The translations under genes and the position numbers were made by a program. This document shows, piece by piece, positions 35,148-43,921 of a DNA stretch of 64,000 bases (position 1 is the stretch's first letter; each line of letters starts with the position of its first letter). Origin of the DNA: [Clostridium] innocuum. GTDB taxonomy: Bacteria > Bacillota_I > Bacilli_A > Erysipelotrichales > Erysipelotrichaceae. The stretch is from NCBI GenBank assembly GCA_012317185.1, contig CP048838.1, positions 4,650,001 to 4,714,000 on the forward strand, written 5' to 3'. Under the pieces are notes generated by a model. The model did no database searches and was not told where the DNA came from. It worked only from the letters and a program-made list of their open reading frames with translations.

Positions 35148-35226
35148 ATATAACTATATTAAATTAACCTTTTATACATAAAAACATTTAGAATGTAGTT
35201 GTCAATAGAAATAGGAGTGATCTGAC

Positions 35227-35469
35227 ATGACAATGGGACAAGTATGTTGTGAGCGGATTCATGATCTGTGCGACGAGAGAAAAATTTCTCTGAACAAACT
35301 CAGTATCATGTGCGGAATGACGCAGTCAACGCTGAGCAACATCACATCAGGCAGAAGCAAGAATCCAACCGTTTCCACGATCAAAAAAATCTGTGACGGT
35401 CTGGATATCACGCTTGTGGAATTTTTTGATACAGACGTATTCAAAAATCTGGATCAGGAAATTAAATAA
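35227..35469 (+). CDS. XRE-family helix-turn-helix regulator
   Basis: An 80-residue protein that is little more than one Cro/CI-type domain: CDERKISLNKLSIMCGMTQSTL followed by NPTVSTIKKICDGLDITLVEFF. Such small XRE proteins often self-regulate. The ATG at 35227 follows AGGAG at suitable spacing. It is single, ends 17 bp before a bidirectional terminator, and is convergent with metK. Confidence 0.88.
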   Translation: MTMGQVCCERIHDLCDERKISLNKLSIMCGMTQSTLSNITSGRSKNPTVSTIKKICDGLDITLVEFFDTDVFKNLDQEIK

Positions 35470-35485
35470 GCTGTTTGTCAGCCTG

Positions 35486-35533
35486 AAAAAAACTGTTATG
35501 GGAACTATTCATGCAATCCCAAAACAGTTTTTT
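35486..35533. terminator. Bidirectional terminator between the XRE gene and metK
   Basis: AAAAAAACTGTTATGGGA and TCCCAAAACAGTTTTTTT form an 18-bp stem with one mismatch and a 12-base loop. It has A and T runs on both sides, so it serves the rightward XRE gene and leftward metK. Confidence 0.85.
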
Positions 35534-35546
35534 TATTTACCTGTTT

Positions 35547-36722
35547 TTATTTTACATATGCCTTCAGGCGTTCAGCCGGTTCAGTGCTTTCCCACTTCAC
35601 CTGCAGATCATCACGGCCAAAGTGACCATAGGCTGCCAGATTTCTGTAAATCGGCTTGCGAAGCTCCAGTGTCCTGATAATTGCAGTAGGACGCAGATCG
35701 AATTCCTTCCTTACGATTTCTGCGATTTCTTCATCCGGAAGAACTCCGGTTCCAAAGGTATCCGCAAGAACGCTGACCGGCTGTGCCACACCGATGGCAT
35801 AGGCAAGCTGTATTTCACATTTGCGAGCAAGACCTGCCGCAACAATATTCTTGGCAACATAGCGTGCCGCATATGCCGCACTGCGGTCAACCTTGGTAGG
35901 ATCCTTTCCGGAGAAAGCTCCTCCGCCATGACGGGCCATACCGCCGTATGTATCGACAATTATCTTTCTTCCTGTCAGACCGCTGTCTCCCTGCGGCCCG
36001 CCGATTACAAAGCGTCCTGTCGGATTTATGTATACTTTTGTTTCAGCATCCATCATATCCGCATCTACAATCACATCAATGACATGCTTCTTTAAATCCT
36101 CGCGAATCGTGTCCAGAGAAACCGTATCGGAATGCTGTGTGGAGATAACAATCGTATCGACACGCTTTGGACGGTCATTCTCATATTCAATAGTTACCTG
36201 TGTCTTCCCATCCGGACGAAGATAGTCCAGTGTGCCGTCTTTTCTTACCTCTGTCAAACGGCGTGCTAGACGGTGTGCAAGGGATATTGGCATCGGCATA
36301 TATTCCGGTGTTTCATCACAGGCGTAGCCAAACATCATTCCCTGATCTCCTGCACCATTGTTTTCCTCCCCACCCTCTTTGGTTTCCAGCGAGTGATCAA
36401 CACCAAGTGCAATATCCTTGGACTGCTCATCAATGGAGGTCAGAACCGAACAGGTGGTTCCGTCAAAGCCGTATTTTGCTCTGTCATATCCGATTTCCAG
36501 AACTACATTTCGTGCAATGCTTGGGATATCGACATAACAGCTGGTAGAAATTTCTCCCATGATCATGACCATACCGGTTGTACAGCAGGTTTCACAGGCA
36601 ACTCTCGCATCCGGATCCTGTGCCAGAATCGCATCCAGAACAGCATCACTGATTTGATCACAGATTTTATCAGGATGTCCTTCCGTCACAGATTCGGAAG
36701 TAAAAAACTGTTTATTTAACAT
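35547..36722 (-). CDS. metK: S-adenosylmethionine synthetase
   Basis: A 391-residue methionine adenosyltransferase, full length. Signatures present: FTSESVTEGHPDKICDQ (ATP and Mg site), GAGDQGMMFGYA, and GGGAFSGKDPTKVDRS (P-loop-like phosphate site). It makes SAM from methionine and ATP. The start at 36722 has AAAGGA 8 nt upstream. An upstream GTG at 36743 is unlikely. No S-box or other SAM riboswitch was seen in the 200-bp leader. Confidence 0.96.
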   Translation of the reverse strand: MLNKQFFTSESVTEGHPDKICDQISDAVLDAILAQDPDARVACETCCTTGMVMIMGEISTSCYVDIPSIARNVVLEIGYDRAKYGFDGTTCSVLTSIDEQSKDIALGVDHSLETKEGGEENNGAGDQGMMFGYACDETPEYMPMPISLAHRLARRLTEVRKDGTLDYLRPDGKTQVTIEYENDRPKRVDTIVISTQHSDTVSLDTIREDLKKHVIDVIVDADMMDAETKVYINPTGRFVIGGPQGDSGLTGRKIIVDTYGGMARHGGGAFSGKDPTKVDRSAAYAARYVAKNIVAAGLARKCEIQLAYAIGVAQPVSVLADTFGTGVLPDEEIAEIVRKEFDLRPTAIIRTLELRKPIYRNLAAYGHFGRDDLQVKWESTEPAERLKAYVK

Positions 36723-36925
36723 AATCGTTTCCTTTCTTTTCACTAATTACCATCATTCTTATTTTACATCTTTCCCTATTGCTAAACAAGCATAACATGG
36801 GGAAGTTACTTTTCGCATTTGTACAATGCCTGATACGACAGCCCTTTTAAAGGTGTAGCACGAAAGAGTCTGCATGGATATGGAAGCAGGTATCCTTCTA
36901 TATCTTCTTATAGCCTTTCAGCAAT

Positions 36926-37720
36926 TTACTTCAGCTTTAGAAATTCAGGTGATTGCTTTGATGCAGCTATACGCTGTGTTTTATGCAGTGTTGTCTCTGT
37001 CGATAACCGGTTATATTCCTGCTCCTGAATATCCTGAGATGTACGATAGCGCTGTTTCATGTCTGTTTTCAAAATTGTTTTTCCATCTATTGTATAAGAC
37101 AGCTTCAGCTCTTCAAAATGGATATCCTCCCGCTTGTTATCTGTTTTATTTATATACTCACTGAATTTCTCATTATTCGTCAGCTCTACTGTATATACCG
37201 TGGTTGCATCCTGCTCCTGCTTCTGATAGCGGAAGTAATCCTTCGCCTCTTTTCTATATTTCTGAAAAAGCAGAGAGGATAGAAAATTTTCTTCATCCTT
37301 GGATGTCACAGGTGTTTCCTACATTTTCTCATAGGTATTGTCAACGTTCACAATATATACATGCAGCACGTCATTCTTCAACTGCAAAACAGTATCTATC
37401 CTGCCAGATTCACCGGTATCCGGGTGGATGCGCACCTGATACTGCTTCAGCTCTTTATTATGAAATGCAATATTCATCTGTATGGTATCTGTATCATGAT
37501 TGCGTTTTTCATCCATTATTATTTCATCTTTAAAGTATTGCTGTGTACTGCTTATACTTTGGCTATCTTCGATATGTAAACCGTTTGTATCTTTCAGCAT
37601 ATCAATTTTCGCAAGAATTTCCAATCGTATATTTTCTTCCTTTGCATGATCCTTCTGCATACTGCAGCCGCAAAGGACAGCGGCAGCACATAGTAAAATT
37701 CCTATACCTCTACAGTTCAT
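36926..37720 (-). pseudogene. Lipoprotein gene split by an in-frame TAG
   Basis: From the ATG at 37720 the frame encodes a lipoprotein signal (MNCRGIGILLCAAAVLCGCS, lipobox Cys19) and runs to a TAG at 37319-37321. The same frame stays open for another 130 codons (36926-37318), reading ETPVTSKDEENFLSSLLFQK and onward with the same charged, beta-rich character. Together the halves make a protein of about 263 residues, a usual size for such lipoproteins. Restart at GTG 37309 could allow two proteins. I do not recognise the family. The gene lies just downstream of mfd. Confidence 0.65.
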
Positions 37721-37734
37721 ATCCTACCTTATTT

Positions 37735-40700
37735 TCAGGAAGCTGTTTGTTCCTCCCCCATTGGCTCTGTGCGTTCCAGCACCTCAATCACGGTATAGAG
37801 CCAATCCTTAAGCTTTGGCAGCTTCATGGTAATCTTGCCGTTCATATAGCGTATCGTTATATTTTTTGATATGGTTGTCATCATTTCGAATAATGCAACA
37901 CCGTCAATGCTGTTTGACCATGCACTAGTAAACGTCAGCTCAACCGCCTTTGGCAGTTCACGGAAGGCATCCACATGCGGCTCATTGATACAGATATCCA
38001 GCCGCTTCTTTTCAAATAACAGCTGTACAGCCTTCGGCAGTTTTCCGTAATTATCCTTGATTTCATCCATCATGGCAAGCAGTTCCTTTTTAGTATGAAT
38101 ATCCTCCATACGCTGGTACAATGTGATTTTTTCATAATCCTCGGTCGCAAAGCTGCTTGGAATGTATGCGTCAACCTTGACATTCGCCTTCGTCATTTCC
38201 GGTTTCACCTCCGGCTTGATGCCTTTTTTCTCCATGATGGCACTGTTTAGCATTTCGATATACATATCAATACCGACCGTATCAATAAAGCCGGCCTGCT
38301 GCGGCCCCAGCATATCTCCGGCACCACGTATGGTCAGATCGCGCATGGCAATTTTATAACCGCTGCCCAGCTGCGTGAATTCCTTGATGGATTTTAAGCG
38401 CTTCATGGCAATCTCACTTAATTGCTTTTGCGGGGAATACATCAGATACGCATAGGCAAGACGATCGCTTCTGCCGACTCTTCCCTTAATCTGATACAGC
38501 TGACTCAATCCGAAGTGGTCAGCATCTTCAATCAAAATCGTGTTGGCATTGGGAATATCAATACCGGTTTCAATGATGGTCGTACAGACAAGCACCTGAT
38601 ATTTATTATCTGTAAACTGCAGCATGACATCCTCGATATCCTCCCGTGTCATCTGTCCGTGCGCAACACCGATTTCCACCTCCGGCATGGCATCCCGAAG
38701 CTTTCTGGCCACATTATAAATTTCCTTTACATTATTGTACAGATAGAACACCTGTCCGTTTCTGGCAAGCTCACGCTGTATGATTTCCTTCACCATCTGA
38801 AAGTTCTTTTCAATGACATAGGTCTGTACCGGCATACGGTTCATCGGCGGGGTTTCCAGCTGCGACAGGGAACGGATACCAATCAGCGACATCTGCAGGG
38901 TACGCGGAATCGGTGTTGCACTTAACGATAAGACATCCACACTGTTTTTCAGCTCCTTGATTTTTTCCTTATGCTCCACACCAAAGCGCTGTTCCTCGTC
39001 AATGACAAGCAGTCCCAAATCCTTAAATACGATATCCTTGGAAAGCAGACGGTGTGTTCCTATCAGGATATCCACGTTTCCTTCCTTCAGATCATGGATG
39101 ATATGCTTTTGATCCGAGGGCTTGATAAACCGATTTACAACGGCAATATTCACAGGAAAATTGCGGAACCTCTTCATAAAGGTTTTATAATGCTGAAGGG
39201 ATAAGATCGTCGTCGGACACAGGAATGCCACCTGCCGGCCATCCGCAACTGCCTTAAATGCCGCACGGGCCGCAACCTCTGTCTTACCAAAGCCTACATC
39301 TCCGCATAGCAGACGATCCATCGGCTTCGCAGATTCCATGTCCTGCTTGATTTCCTGTACCGCTCTTGCCTGATCCGGGGTCAGCTCATATTCAAAATCC
39401 TCTTCAAACTGCTTCTGCAAAGGGGTGTCCTTTGCGAATGCATGTCCGATATTCTCATCTCTGGATGCATACAGCTTCACCAGACGATCCGCCAGCTCTG
39501 CAATCTTTGCGCTGACCTTTTTCTTTGTCTTCTCCCATTCTCCGCTGCCCAGCTTATTCAGCTTTGGACTTGCACCTTCCTTGGATACAAATTTCCGGAT
39601 AAGCTTAAACTGTTCAAGCGGTACAAGCAGAACATCATCTCCCTTATAGGCGATATGCAGAAAATCCTTATGTACACCATCTATTTTCTTATTCACAATT
39701 CCCAGATATTTACCGATACCATGCTGGTTGTGTACTACATAATCTCCGACATTCAGCTCCTGATAATCATGCAGAACCTCCGCCTCTTTGAATTTATTGC
39801 TGTAGCGGGCTGCTTTTTTGACACTGTGAAACAGTTCCTTTCCGGTATAGACACAGATTTGTTCCTTCAGGCAGGTAAAGCCTTCGGGAAGACTGGCATT
39901 CAGAAACTGGATTCCCGGTTCCAGTGTATCCGTGGATGTTACATTGCGCCAGGATATATTTGCTTCCTCCAGCAGCCCTTTCACCTGTTCCTGCTCCTTG
40001 TGGTTCAAGCAGAGCAGAACCCTTCGTTCTCTTGCCTGATGCTGTACCTCCTGCATGGTACGCTCCAGGTTGATATCTCCCAGTGACATGGTCATGATCT
40101 GTGAGGTTATCGGTTTTTTATAATCGACAAACTGATGAAATTCCATATAGCTGTGCTGTTTGATGGAGCTGTACAAATCTGTGAACACATCAAAGCTGTG
40201 CAGACTGATTCCCTCCTGAAAAAGTTCCTGAAGATAGGAAACCATTTCCTCGTGCATATGCTTGACGCTGTCCTGCACTTCCTCTGTGCTGGACAGAATG
40301 ATCTGTGCGTCCGGGGCATATTCAAAGACCGTGCTTCTGTTTTTCAAAAAGGCATAATATTTATAGAACCGGCTTTCCATCATGTGATTGCTGATGAGAT
40401 CCAGATCTTCATTCACATGCTCCTGCAGCAGCTTCTGCATAGCGGTATCGTGCTGGGACAGCTGATTTTTCAGCGCCTTATTCGCCTGCTCCACCAGTTC
40501 GGCAACCTGTGCATCTGTAAACAGCAGATCACTGGCCGGGATAATCATGGCTTCCTGTACGATTTCAATTGTCCGCTGTGTCGCAATATCAAAGAAGCGG
40601 ATGCTTTCCACGATATTATCGAAAAACTCTATACGCAGCGGATGGTCATAATTCATGGAATACACATCAATGATTCCACCGCGTGCCGCATAGCACAGTG

Positions 40701-41190
40701 GCTGATCAACACGGCTGACATGCGTATAGCCTGCTTCAAAGAGAAGCTGCTTCAAATCCTCATATTCAATTTCCTGATCCTGCTTTAACGTAATACAGTG
40801 ATTTTTGAATACCTCAGGAGAGGGTAGAAAGCGAATGGCTGCAGCTGTATTTAAAACCGCCACAAAAGCATCCTGCTGCTGCAGCTTTGCCATTGCCTCC
40901 ATCTGTATCGCTTTGTTTTCCGGTGAAGCTGCGATTGCTTCTACGCGTAGTGATTCCTCCAATGAGAAAAGCAGCACTTCATCCCCAAGGAGGGCCTGCA
41001 GGCGCTCGTAAAGCTTCTGTGCTGTATAGGCGTTATTCTTGATAATCAACAGCTTCTGCGGTTTTTGGCGGTAATCTGCCGCAAGTAGAAGAGCCTCCTC
41101 CATATACGACAGATTACCCAGAACACTCTCTTTTTTCTGAATACTCAAAACCGCTTCATTCTGCTGAAGCTCCTTCAATAGAATATCCAT
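37735..41190 (-). CDS. mfd: Transcription-repair coupling factor
   Basis: An 1151-residue Mfd, full length. Order of domains: UvrB-homology part (residues ~1-350), RNA polymerase-interacting domain (~490-560, GDYVVHNQHGIGKYLG), RecG-like translocase with Walker A GDVGFGKTEVAARAAF and DEEQRFG (~600-950), TRG and the C-terminal regulatory domain. It removes stalled RNA polymerase and recruits UvrA. It lies 10 bp after pth, the conserved pth-mfd pair of Firmicutes. Confidence 0.97.
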   Translation of the reverse strand: MDILLKELQQNEAVLSIQKKESVLGNLSYMEEALLLAADYRQKPQKLLIIKNNAYTAQKLYERLQALLGDEVLLFSLEESLRVEAIAASPENKAIQMEAMAKLQQQDAFVAVLNTAAAIRFLPSPEVFKNHCITLKQDQEIEYEDLKQLLFEAGYTHVSRVDQPLCYAARGGIIDVYSMNYDHPLRIEFFDNIVESIRFFDIATQRTIEIVQEAMIIPASDLLFTDAQVAELVEQANKALKNQLSQHDTAMQKLLQEHVNEDLDLISNHMMESRFYKYYAFLKNRSTVFEYAPDAQIILSSTEEVQDSVKHMHEEMVSYLQELFQEGISLHSFDVFTDLYSSIKQHSYMEFHQFVDYKKPITSQIMTMSLGDINLERTMQEVQHQARERRVLLCLNHKEQEQVKGLLEEANISWRNVTSTDTLEPGIQFLNASLPEGFTCLKEQICVYTGKELFHSVKKAARYSNKFKEAEVLHDYQELNVGDYVVHNQHGIGKYLGIVNKKIDGVHKDFLHIAYKGDDVLLVPLEQFKLIRKFVSKEGASPKLNKLGSGEWEKTKKKVSAKIAELADRLVKLYASRDENIGHAFAKDTPLQKQFEEDFEYELTPDQARAVQEIKQDMESAKPMDRLLCGDVGFGKTEVAARAAFKAVADGRQVAFLCPTTILSLQHYKTFMKRFRNFPVNIAVVNRFIKPSDQKHIIHDLKEGNVDILIGTHRLLSKDIVFKDLGLLVIDEEQRFGVEHKEKIKELKNSVDVLSLSATPIPRTLQMSLIGIRSLSQLETPPMNRMPVQTYVIEKNFQMVKEIIQRELARNGQVFYLYNNVKEIYNVARKLRDAMPEVEIGVAHGQMTREDIEDVMLQFTDNKYQVLVCTTIIETGIDIPNANTILIEDADHFGLSQLYQIKGRVGRSDRLAYAYLMYSPQKQLSEIAMKRLKSIKEFTQLGSGYKIAMRDLTIRGAGDMLGPQQAGFIDTVGIDMYIEMLNSAIMEKKGIKPEVKPEMTKANVKVDAYIPSSFATEDYEKITLYQRMEDIHTKKELLAMMDEIKDNYGKLPKAVQLLFEKKRLDICINEPHVDAFRELPKAVELTFTSAWSNSIDGVALFEMMTTISKNITIRYMNGKITMKLPKLKDWLYTVIEVLERTEPMGEEQTAS

Positions 41191-41200
41191 ATGTATTTCC

Positions 41201-41761
41201 CTATTTCCTGTTGAAGTGGCTCATGGTATCCATAAAGGAATGAGAACAGCTGTAAATAGCTGCATCTCTGGCCAGTTCAACTGCCTGTCTGTAATCTTCC
41301 AGTTCTTCCCTGCGTATTCTGCCGAGCACCCAGTCAATTACCGAAATACGTGCGTCCTTGCCTATACCGACACGAATTCTGTCAAATTCCTGTGTTCCGA
41401 TATGGCGGATGATATTTTTCATTCCATTTTGTCCGCCGGCACTTCCCTGTGCTCGCAGACGTATTTTTCCTACGGGCAAATCAAGATCATCATAGATCAC
41501 AAGCAAATCCTGTGCTGACAGCTTATAAAAATCCATAGCTGCACGAACCGCTTCCCCCGATAGATTCATAAAGGTCTGCGGCTTCATTAAAACAACCGCC
41601 TCACCACTGATTCTCGTATTTGCAATCAGTGCCTTAAACTTTTTCTGTGTAATATCAACACGGCATTCCTCTGCAATGGCATCCAATACGCAGAAGCCGG
41701 AGTTATGACGCGTCATTTCATATTCCTTACCGGGATTTCCCAGTCCTACAATCAGTTTCAT
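41201..41761 (-). CDS. pth: Peptidyl-tRNA hydrolase
   Basis: A 186-residue Pth of normal length: MKLIVGLGNPGKEYEMTRHNSGF holds the catalytic Asn and His20, and VIYDDLDLPVGKIRLR holds the catalytic Asp. It releases peptides from prematurely dropped peptidyl-tRNA. It is followed by mfd after 10 bp. Confidence 0.96.
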   Translation of the reverse strand: MKLIVGLGNPGKEYEMTRHNSGFCVLDAIAEECRVDITQKKFKALIANTRISGEAVVLMKPQTFMNLSGEAVRAAMDFYKLSAQDLLVIYDDLDLPVGKIRLRAQGSAGGQNGMKNIIRHIGTQEFDRIRVGIGKDARISVIDWVLGRIRREELEDYRQAVELARDAAIYSCSHSFMDTMSHFNRK

Positions 41762-41821
41762 GCAATCACCTCAGTTTCGCTTTCTATATTATACCAAAAA
41801 AGCAGAGAATTACATCCTAAA

Positions 41822-41848
41822 AAGCCTGTTTTCGTACAGGCTTGCTTT
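41822..41848. terminator. Terminator upstream of pth
   Basis: AAGCCTGT and ACAGGCTT form an 8-bp stem around TTTCGT. On the minus strand a five-T run follows. It would end the transcript of the small ORF at 41957-42121. Confidence 0.6.
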
Positions 41849-41956
41849 TTGCTTGTATTCATTCGGATATGTGCGTCTGTATGGATGCTGTTTTTTTATA
41901 TACCTGCTTGAAAAGATCAGTCAAAATGCAGTATATATGCGCTGTGATGTTCTGCT

Positions 41957-42121
41957 TTATATTTTATTATTTTCCTTACAGCCTGCTTCCGTCTCTTGAT
42001 TTCTTTTTGAGCTCTTCTGCTTTTGTTTTTTTGGACCTGTTTCCTGCTCGTTCGCATCATTCTTTACAAAAAAATCCTTTTGTAATATAAAATCCGGCCG
42101 CTTTAATTTTTTATCTGCCAT
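41957..42121 (-). CDS. Small, highly charged hypothetical protein (54 aa)
   Basis: An ATG at 42121 with an AGAAAGGAGA box 5 nt upstream opens a 54-codon frame starting MADKKLKRPDFILQKDFFVK, then a Lys/Gln/Glu-rich tail ending NNKI. A terminator follows at 41822-41848, so it looks like a compact gene between the lipoprotein and pth. There is no signal peptide or membrane helix. I do not recognise it. Confidence 0.5.
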   Translation of the reverse strand: MADKKLKRPDFILQKDFFVKNDANEQETGPKKQKQKSSKRNQETEAGCKENNKI

Positions 42122-42161
42122 GAAAATCTCCTTTCTCTTACTACTTTAACAAAATCCACCC

Positions 42162-43517
42162 TTAAATTTGAAGCTCATACAGCTTTTCTGATATCCCTGT
42201 TTTTAAATTCTTTCTGTAGTAAACAGAGGACTGCAGCCTGTATCCTGTTCTCCACCCTATGGATACAGATTCATCGGGTACACTGTAATTCACACTGAAA
42301 TAAACGACATCTTTTTGCACATCTACATTGCGGATATCAACATGTTCATCTACAGTAGAACGCCTGTAATAGTCCTCACCATGGACGATTAGCTTCTCTC
42401 TGGCATTGTTTCTATAAATCCAGATATTCCCGTTATCATCCTGAAAGGGCTGATTTATTCTTCCATACTTCATGATTTCCCCGGATTCATATACCGTAAA
42501 GTTAATGGGAGCTTCCCCCAAGACCTTGAAATTTGAACCATCTTTTTTTACCTTGGCAAGCACGCCGCCCTGGTATACAGACGCTGAACCTCCATATGTC
42601 CCGCAGGAGAAATAAACCGTATCCTGTACAGCCTGTACACAGTTAATATATAAATTTGCACTTGTCTGTATTATCTGGTTTACATCTTCTTTCCTTACAT
42701 CTGCCAGTCTGCAACGCTCTGTAGCATCAAGTTTTACGCTTGCAAGCACTATATGCTCGTCTGTATCCTTCGGATGCTCTGTGAAATAAACGGTATCATC
42801 ATCTGTATATAAATATTGTGCGTCCGCCTCCAGCAACTGTATATCCTCAGTTTCTGTATCCATAACATGAATTTCAGTTTCTTCACTGTTGGTGAAAACA
42901 AGATATTTATCATACACTGCATGTACTTCGTAGTCACCATAGGCGTGCTCGTCTTTTCCCTGCATATTTAATGAAAACAGTTCCCGTTCCTTATTCTCTT
43001 TGCTGTTATTTCGATACAGATACATACGCTCATTCACAATCCAGATGTTACCATAGCCGTTTCCCTGATATATCACAGTTCTTTTACCATTTGCATCCGT
43101 TTTTACCAGCTGATTGGCATCACATGTTACATAGTCGTAATTTGCAAATAGAGCAGCTGTTTTCAGACTATTCGTTGTATACTCCCACGCATATGTTTCA
43201 TTCGCATATGTTGGATGTGCAGAACCAGAATCATCAAATCCCGTCAGTATTTTTTTGTGCATTTGAAAGGTCTGCATGCGAACTGTGCCTTCCCCGTTAT
43301 AAAAATAGCTGTATTCCTTTGGTACATATTTACATAGCGCTTCACCTATATGATAAAGCCGTTTATAAATCGATTCCTTGCCATCTTCCTGTATTTTCCT
43401 GTCCGTTACGGAGCCATTGCCTATCTGTTTTGTACAACCGATAACATTAGCTGTAAAAAGAATTACTAACATAAAATAAAAATACTTTTTTACTTTGTTC
43501 CCTTGGTATCGTATCAT
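42162..43517 (-). CDS. Hypothetical lipoprotein with beta-propeller-like repeats
   Basis: A 451-residue secreted lipoprotein: a basic N-terminus, a hydrophobic segment (residues ~10-25) and a lipobox ending VIGC, followed by repeating 'YLYxDDDTVYFTEHP'-type units (for example NLYINCVQAVQDTVYFSCGT and QKDVVYFSVNYSVP). These units resemble the DUF5050/Kelch-like blades seen in many Firmicute sensor lipoproteins. Function unknown. It is 40 bp upstream of the small ORF and preceded by a MITE. Confidence 0.75.
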   Translation of the reverse strand: MIRYQGNKVKKYFYFMLVILFTANVIGCTKQIGNGSVTDRKIQEDGKESIYKRLYHIGEALCKYVPKEYSYFYNGEGTVRMQTFQMHKKILTGFDDSGSAHPTYANETYAWEYTTNSLKTAALFANYDYVTCDANQLVKTDANGKRTVIYQGNGYGNIWIVNERMYLYRNNSKENKERELFSLNMQGKDEHAYGDYEVHAVYDKYLVFTNSEETEIHVMDTETEDIQLLEADAQYLYTDDDTVYFTEHPKDTDEHIVLASVKLDATERCRLADVRKEDVNQIIQTSANLYINCVQAVQDTVYFSCGTYGGSASVYQGGVLAKVKKDGSNFKVLGEAPINFTVYESGEIMKYGRINQPFQDDNGNIWIYRNNAREKLIVHGEDYYRRSTVDEHVDIRNVDVQKDVVYFSVNYSVPDESVSIGWRTGYRLQSSVYYRKNLKTGISEKLYELQI

Positions 43518-43651
43518 ACTGGCATCTTCTTTCTATCTTATTCTGTCACAAACAGTGTTTCAACCTCATCCGGACATAGTTCAGGATTATGCCTGTGCTT
43601 ATTGAAAAAAATCTAACTTATCTCATAAGGTATTGATGTTTTGTTAGCTTC

Positions 43652-43687
43652 TCACGACTTTACTCACGACTTTACTCACGACTTTAT
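43652..43687. repeat. Tandem repeat, 3 units of 12 bp
   Basis: TCACGACTTTAC is repeated three times head to tail with only the last base differing in the third unit. The repeat is in the leader region of the leftward lipoprotein gene and could be a repeated protein-binding site or replication slippage. Confidence 0.85.
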
Positions 43688-43739
43688 TATACTTCTATAT
43701 CAAAGATAATCAATCAAAGAAACAGATATTTATAAAAAA

Positions 43740-43850
43740 GGTTCTATCTCGATTACGGGGGACTTAAAACAGGGAGAATTCAACACTGATATATTTATCA
43801 ATAAAAGTCGAATTCTCCCTTTTGCATACACCCTAAAGTGAGAAAGAACC
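43740..43850 (+). mobile_element. MITE, copy 2, intact with 8-bp target duplication
   Basis: A 111-bp non-coding palindromic element. The left end GGTTCTATCTCGATTACGGG and the right end (read inward) GGTTCTTTCTCACTTTAGGG are imperfect terminal inverted repeats that continue to an inner AGGGAGAATTC arm on both sides. ATAAAAAA occurs immediately outside both ends (43732-43739 and 43851-43858), an exact 8-bp target duplication. GGNTCTTT-type ends and 8-bp AT-rich duplications are features of ISL3-family elements, so an ISL3-type transposase elsewhere probably mobilised it (inference). Confidence 0.8.
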
Positions 43851-43852
43851 AT

Positions 43853-43902
43853 AAAAAAAGAGCAAAGCCTTTTTCATTTTACATTTCTGTGCTTTACTCT
43901 TT
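43853..43902 (-). terminator. Terminator after the HAD-IIA gene
   Basis: On the minus strand AAAGAGTAAAGC pairs with GCTTTGCTCTTT across a loop of about 22 bases, followed by a T run. It overlaps the target duplication of the MITE, so the element inserted right beside this terminator. Confidence 0.65.
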
Positions 43903-43921
43903 ATTACTTTTTAAGATATTC

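Larger units (their letters stand above)
43518..43921. other. Intergenic region with repeats
   Basis: A 404-bp gap between the HAD gene and the lipoprotein gene. It holds a 3 x 12-bp tandem repeat (43652-43687), a 111-bp MITE (43740-43850) with an 8-bp target duplication, and a terminator (43853-43902). No ORF was found. Confidence 0.8.

Noticed and set aside
35711..36719. Several 60-150-codon rightward and leftward ORFs over metK
   Set aside because: All overlap the complete metK frame.
36723..36925. SAM riboswitch before metK
   Set aside because: No S-box pattern, terminator or paired-element order was visible in the 200-bp leader.
17605..37720. TAG reassigned as a sense codon in this organism
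   Set aside because: TAG ends intact genes here (licT at 31148 and manA at 15476), so reassignment does not fit; decay or occasional readthrough is simpler.
41842..42090. Rightward 82-codon ORF antisense to the small charged ORF
   Set aside because: No ribosome site; the leftward frame has one and is followed by a terminator.
43652..43687. CRISPR array
   Set aside because: The units are contiguous 12-mers without spacers and no cas genes are present.
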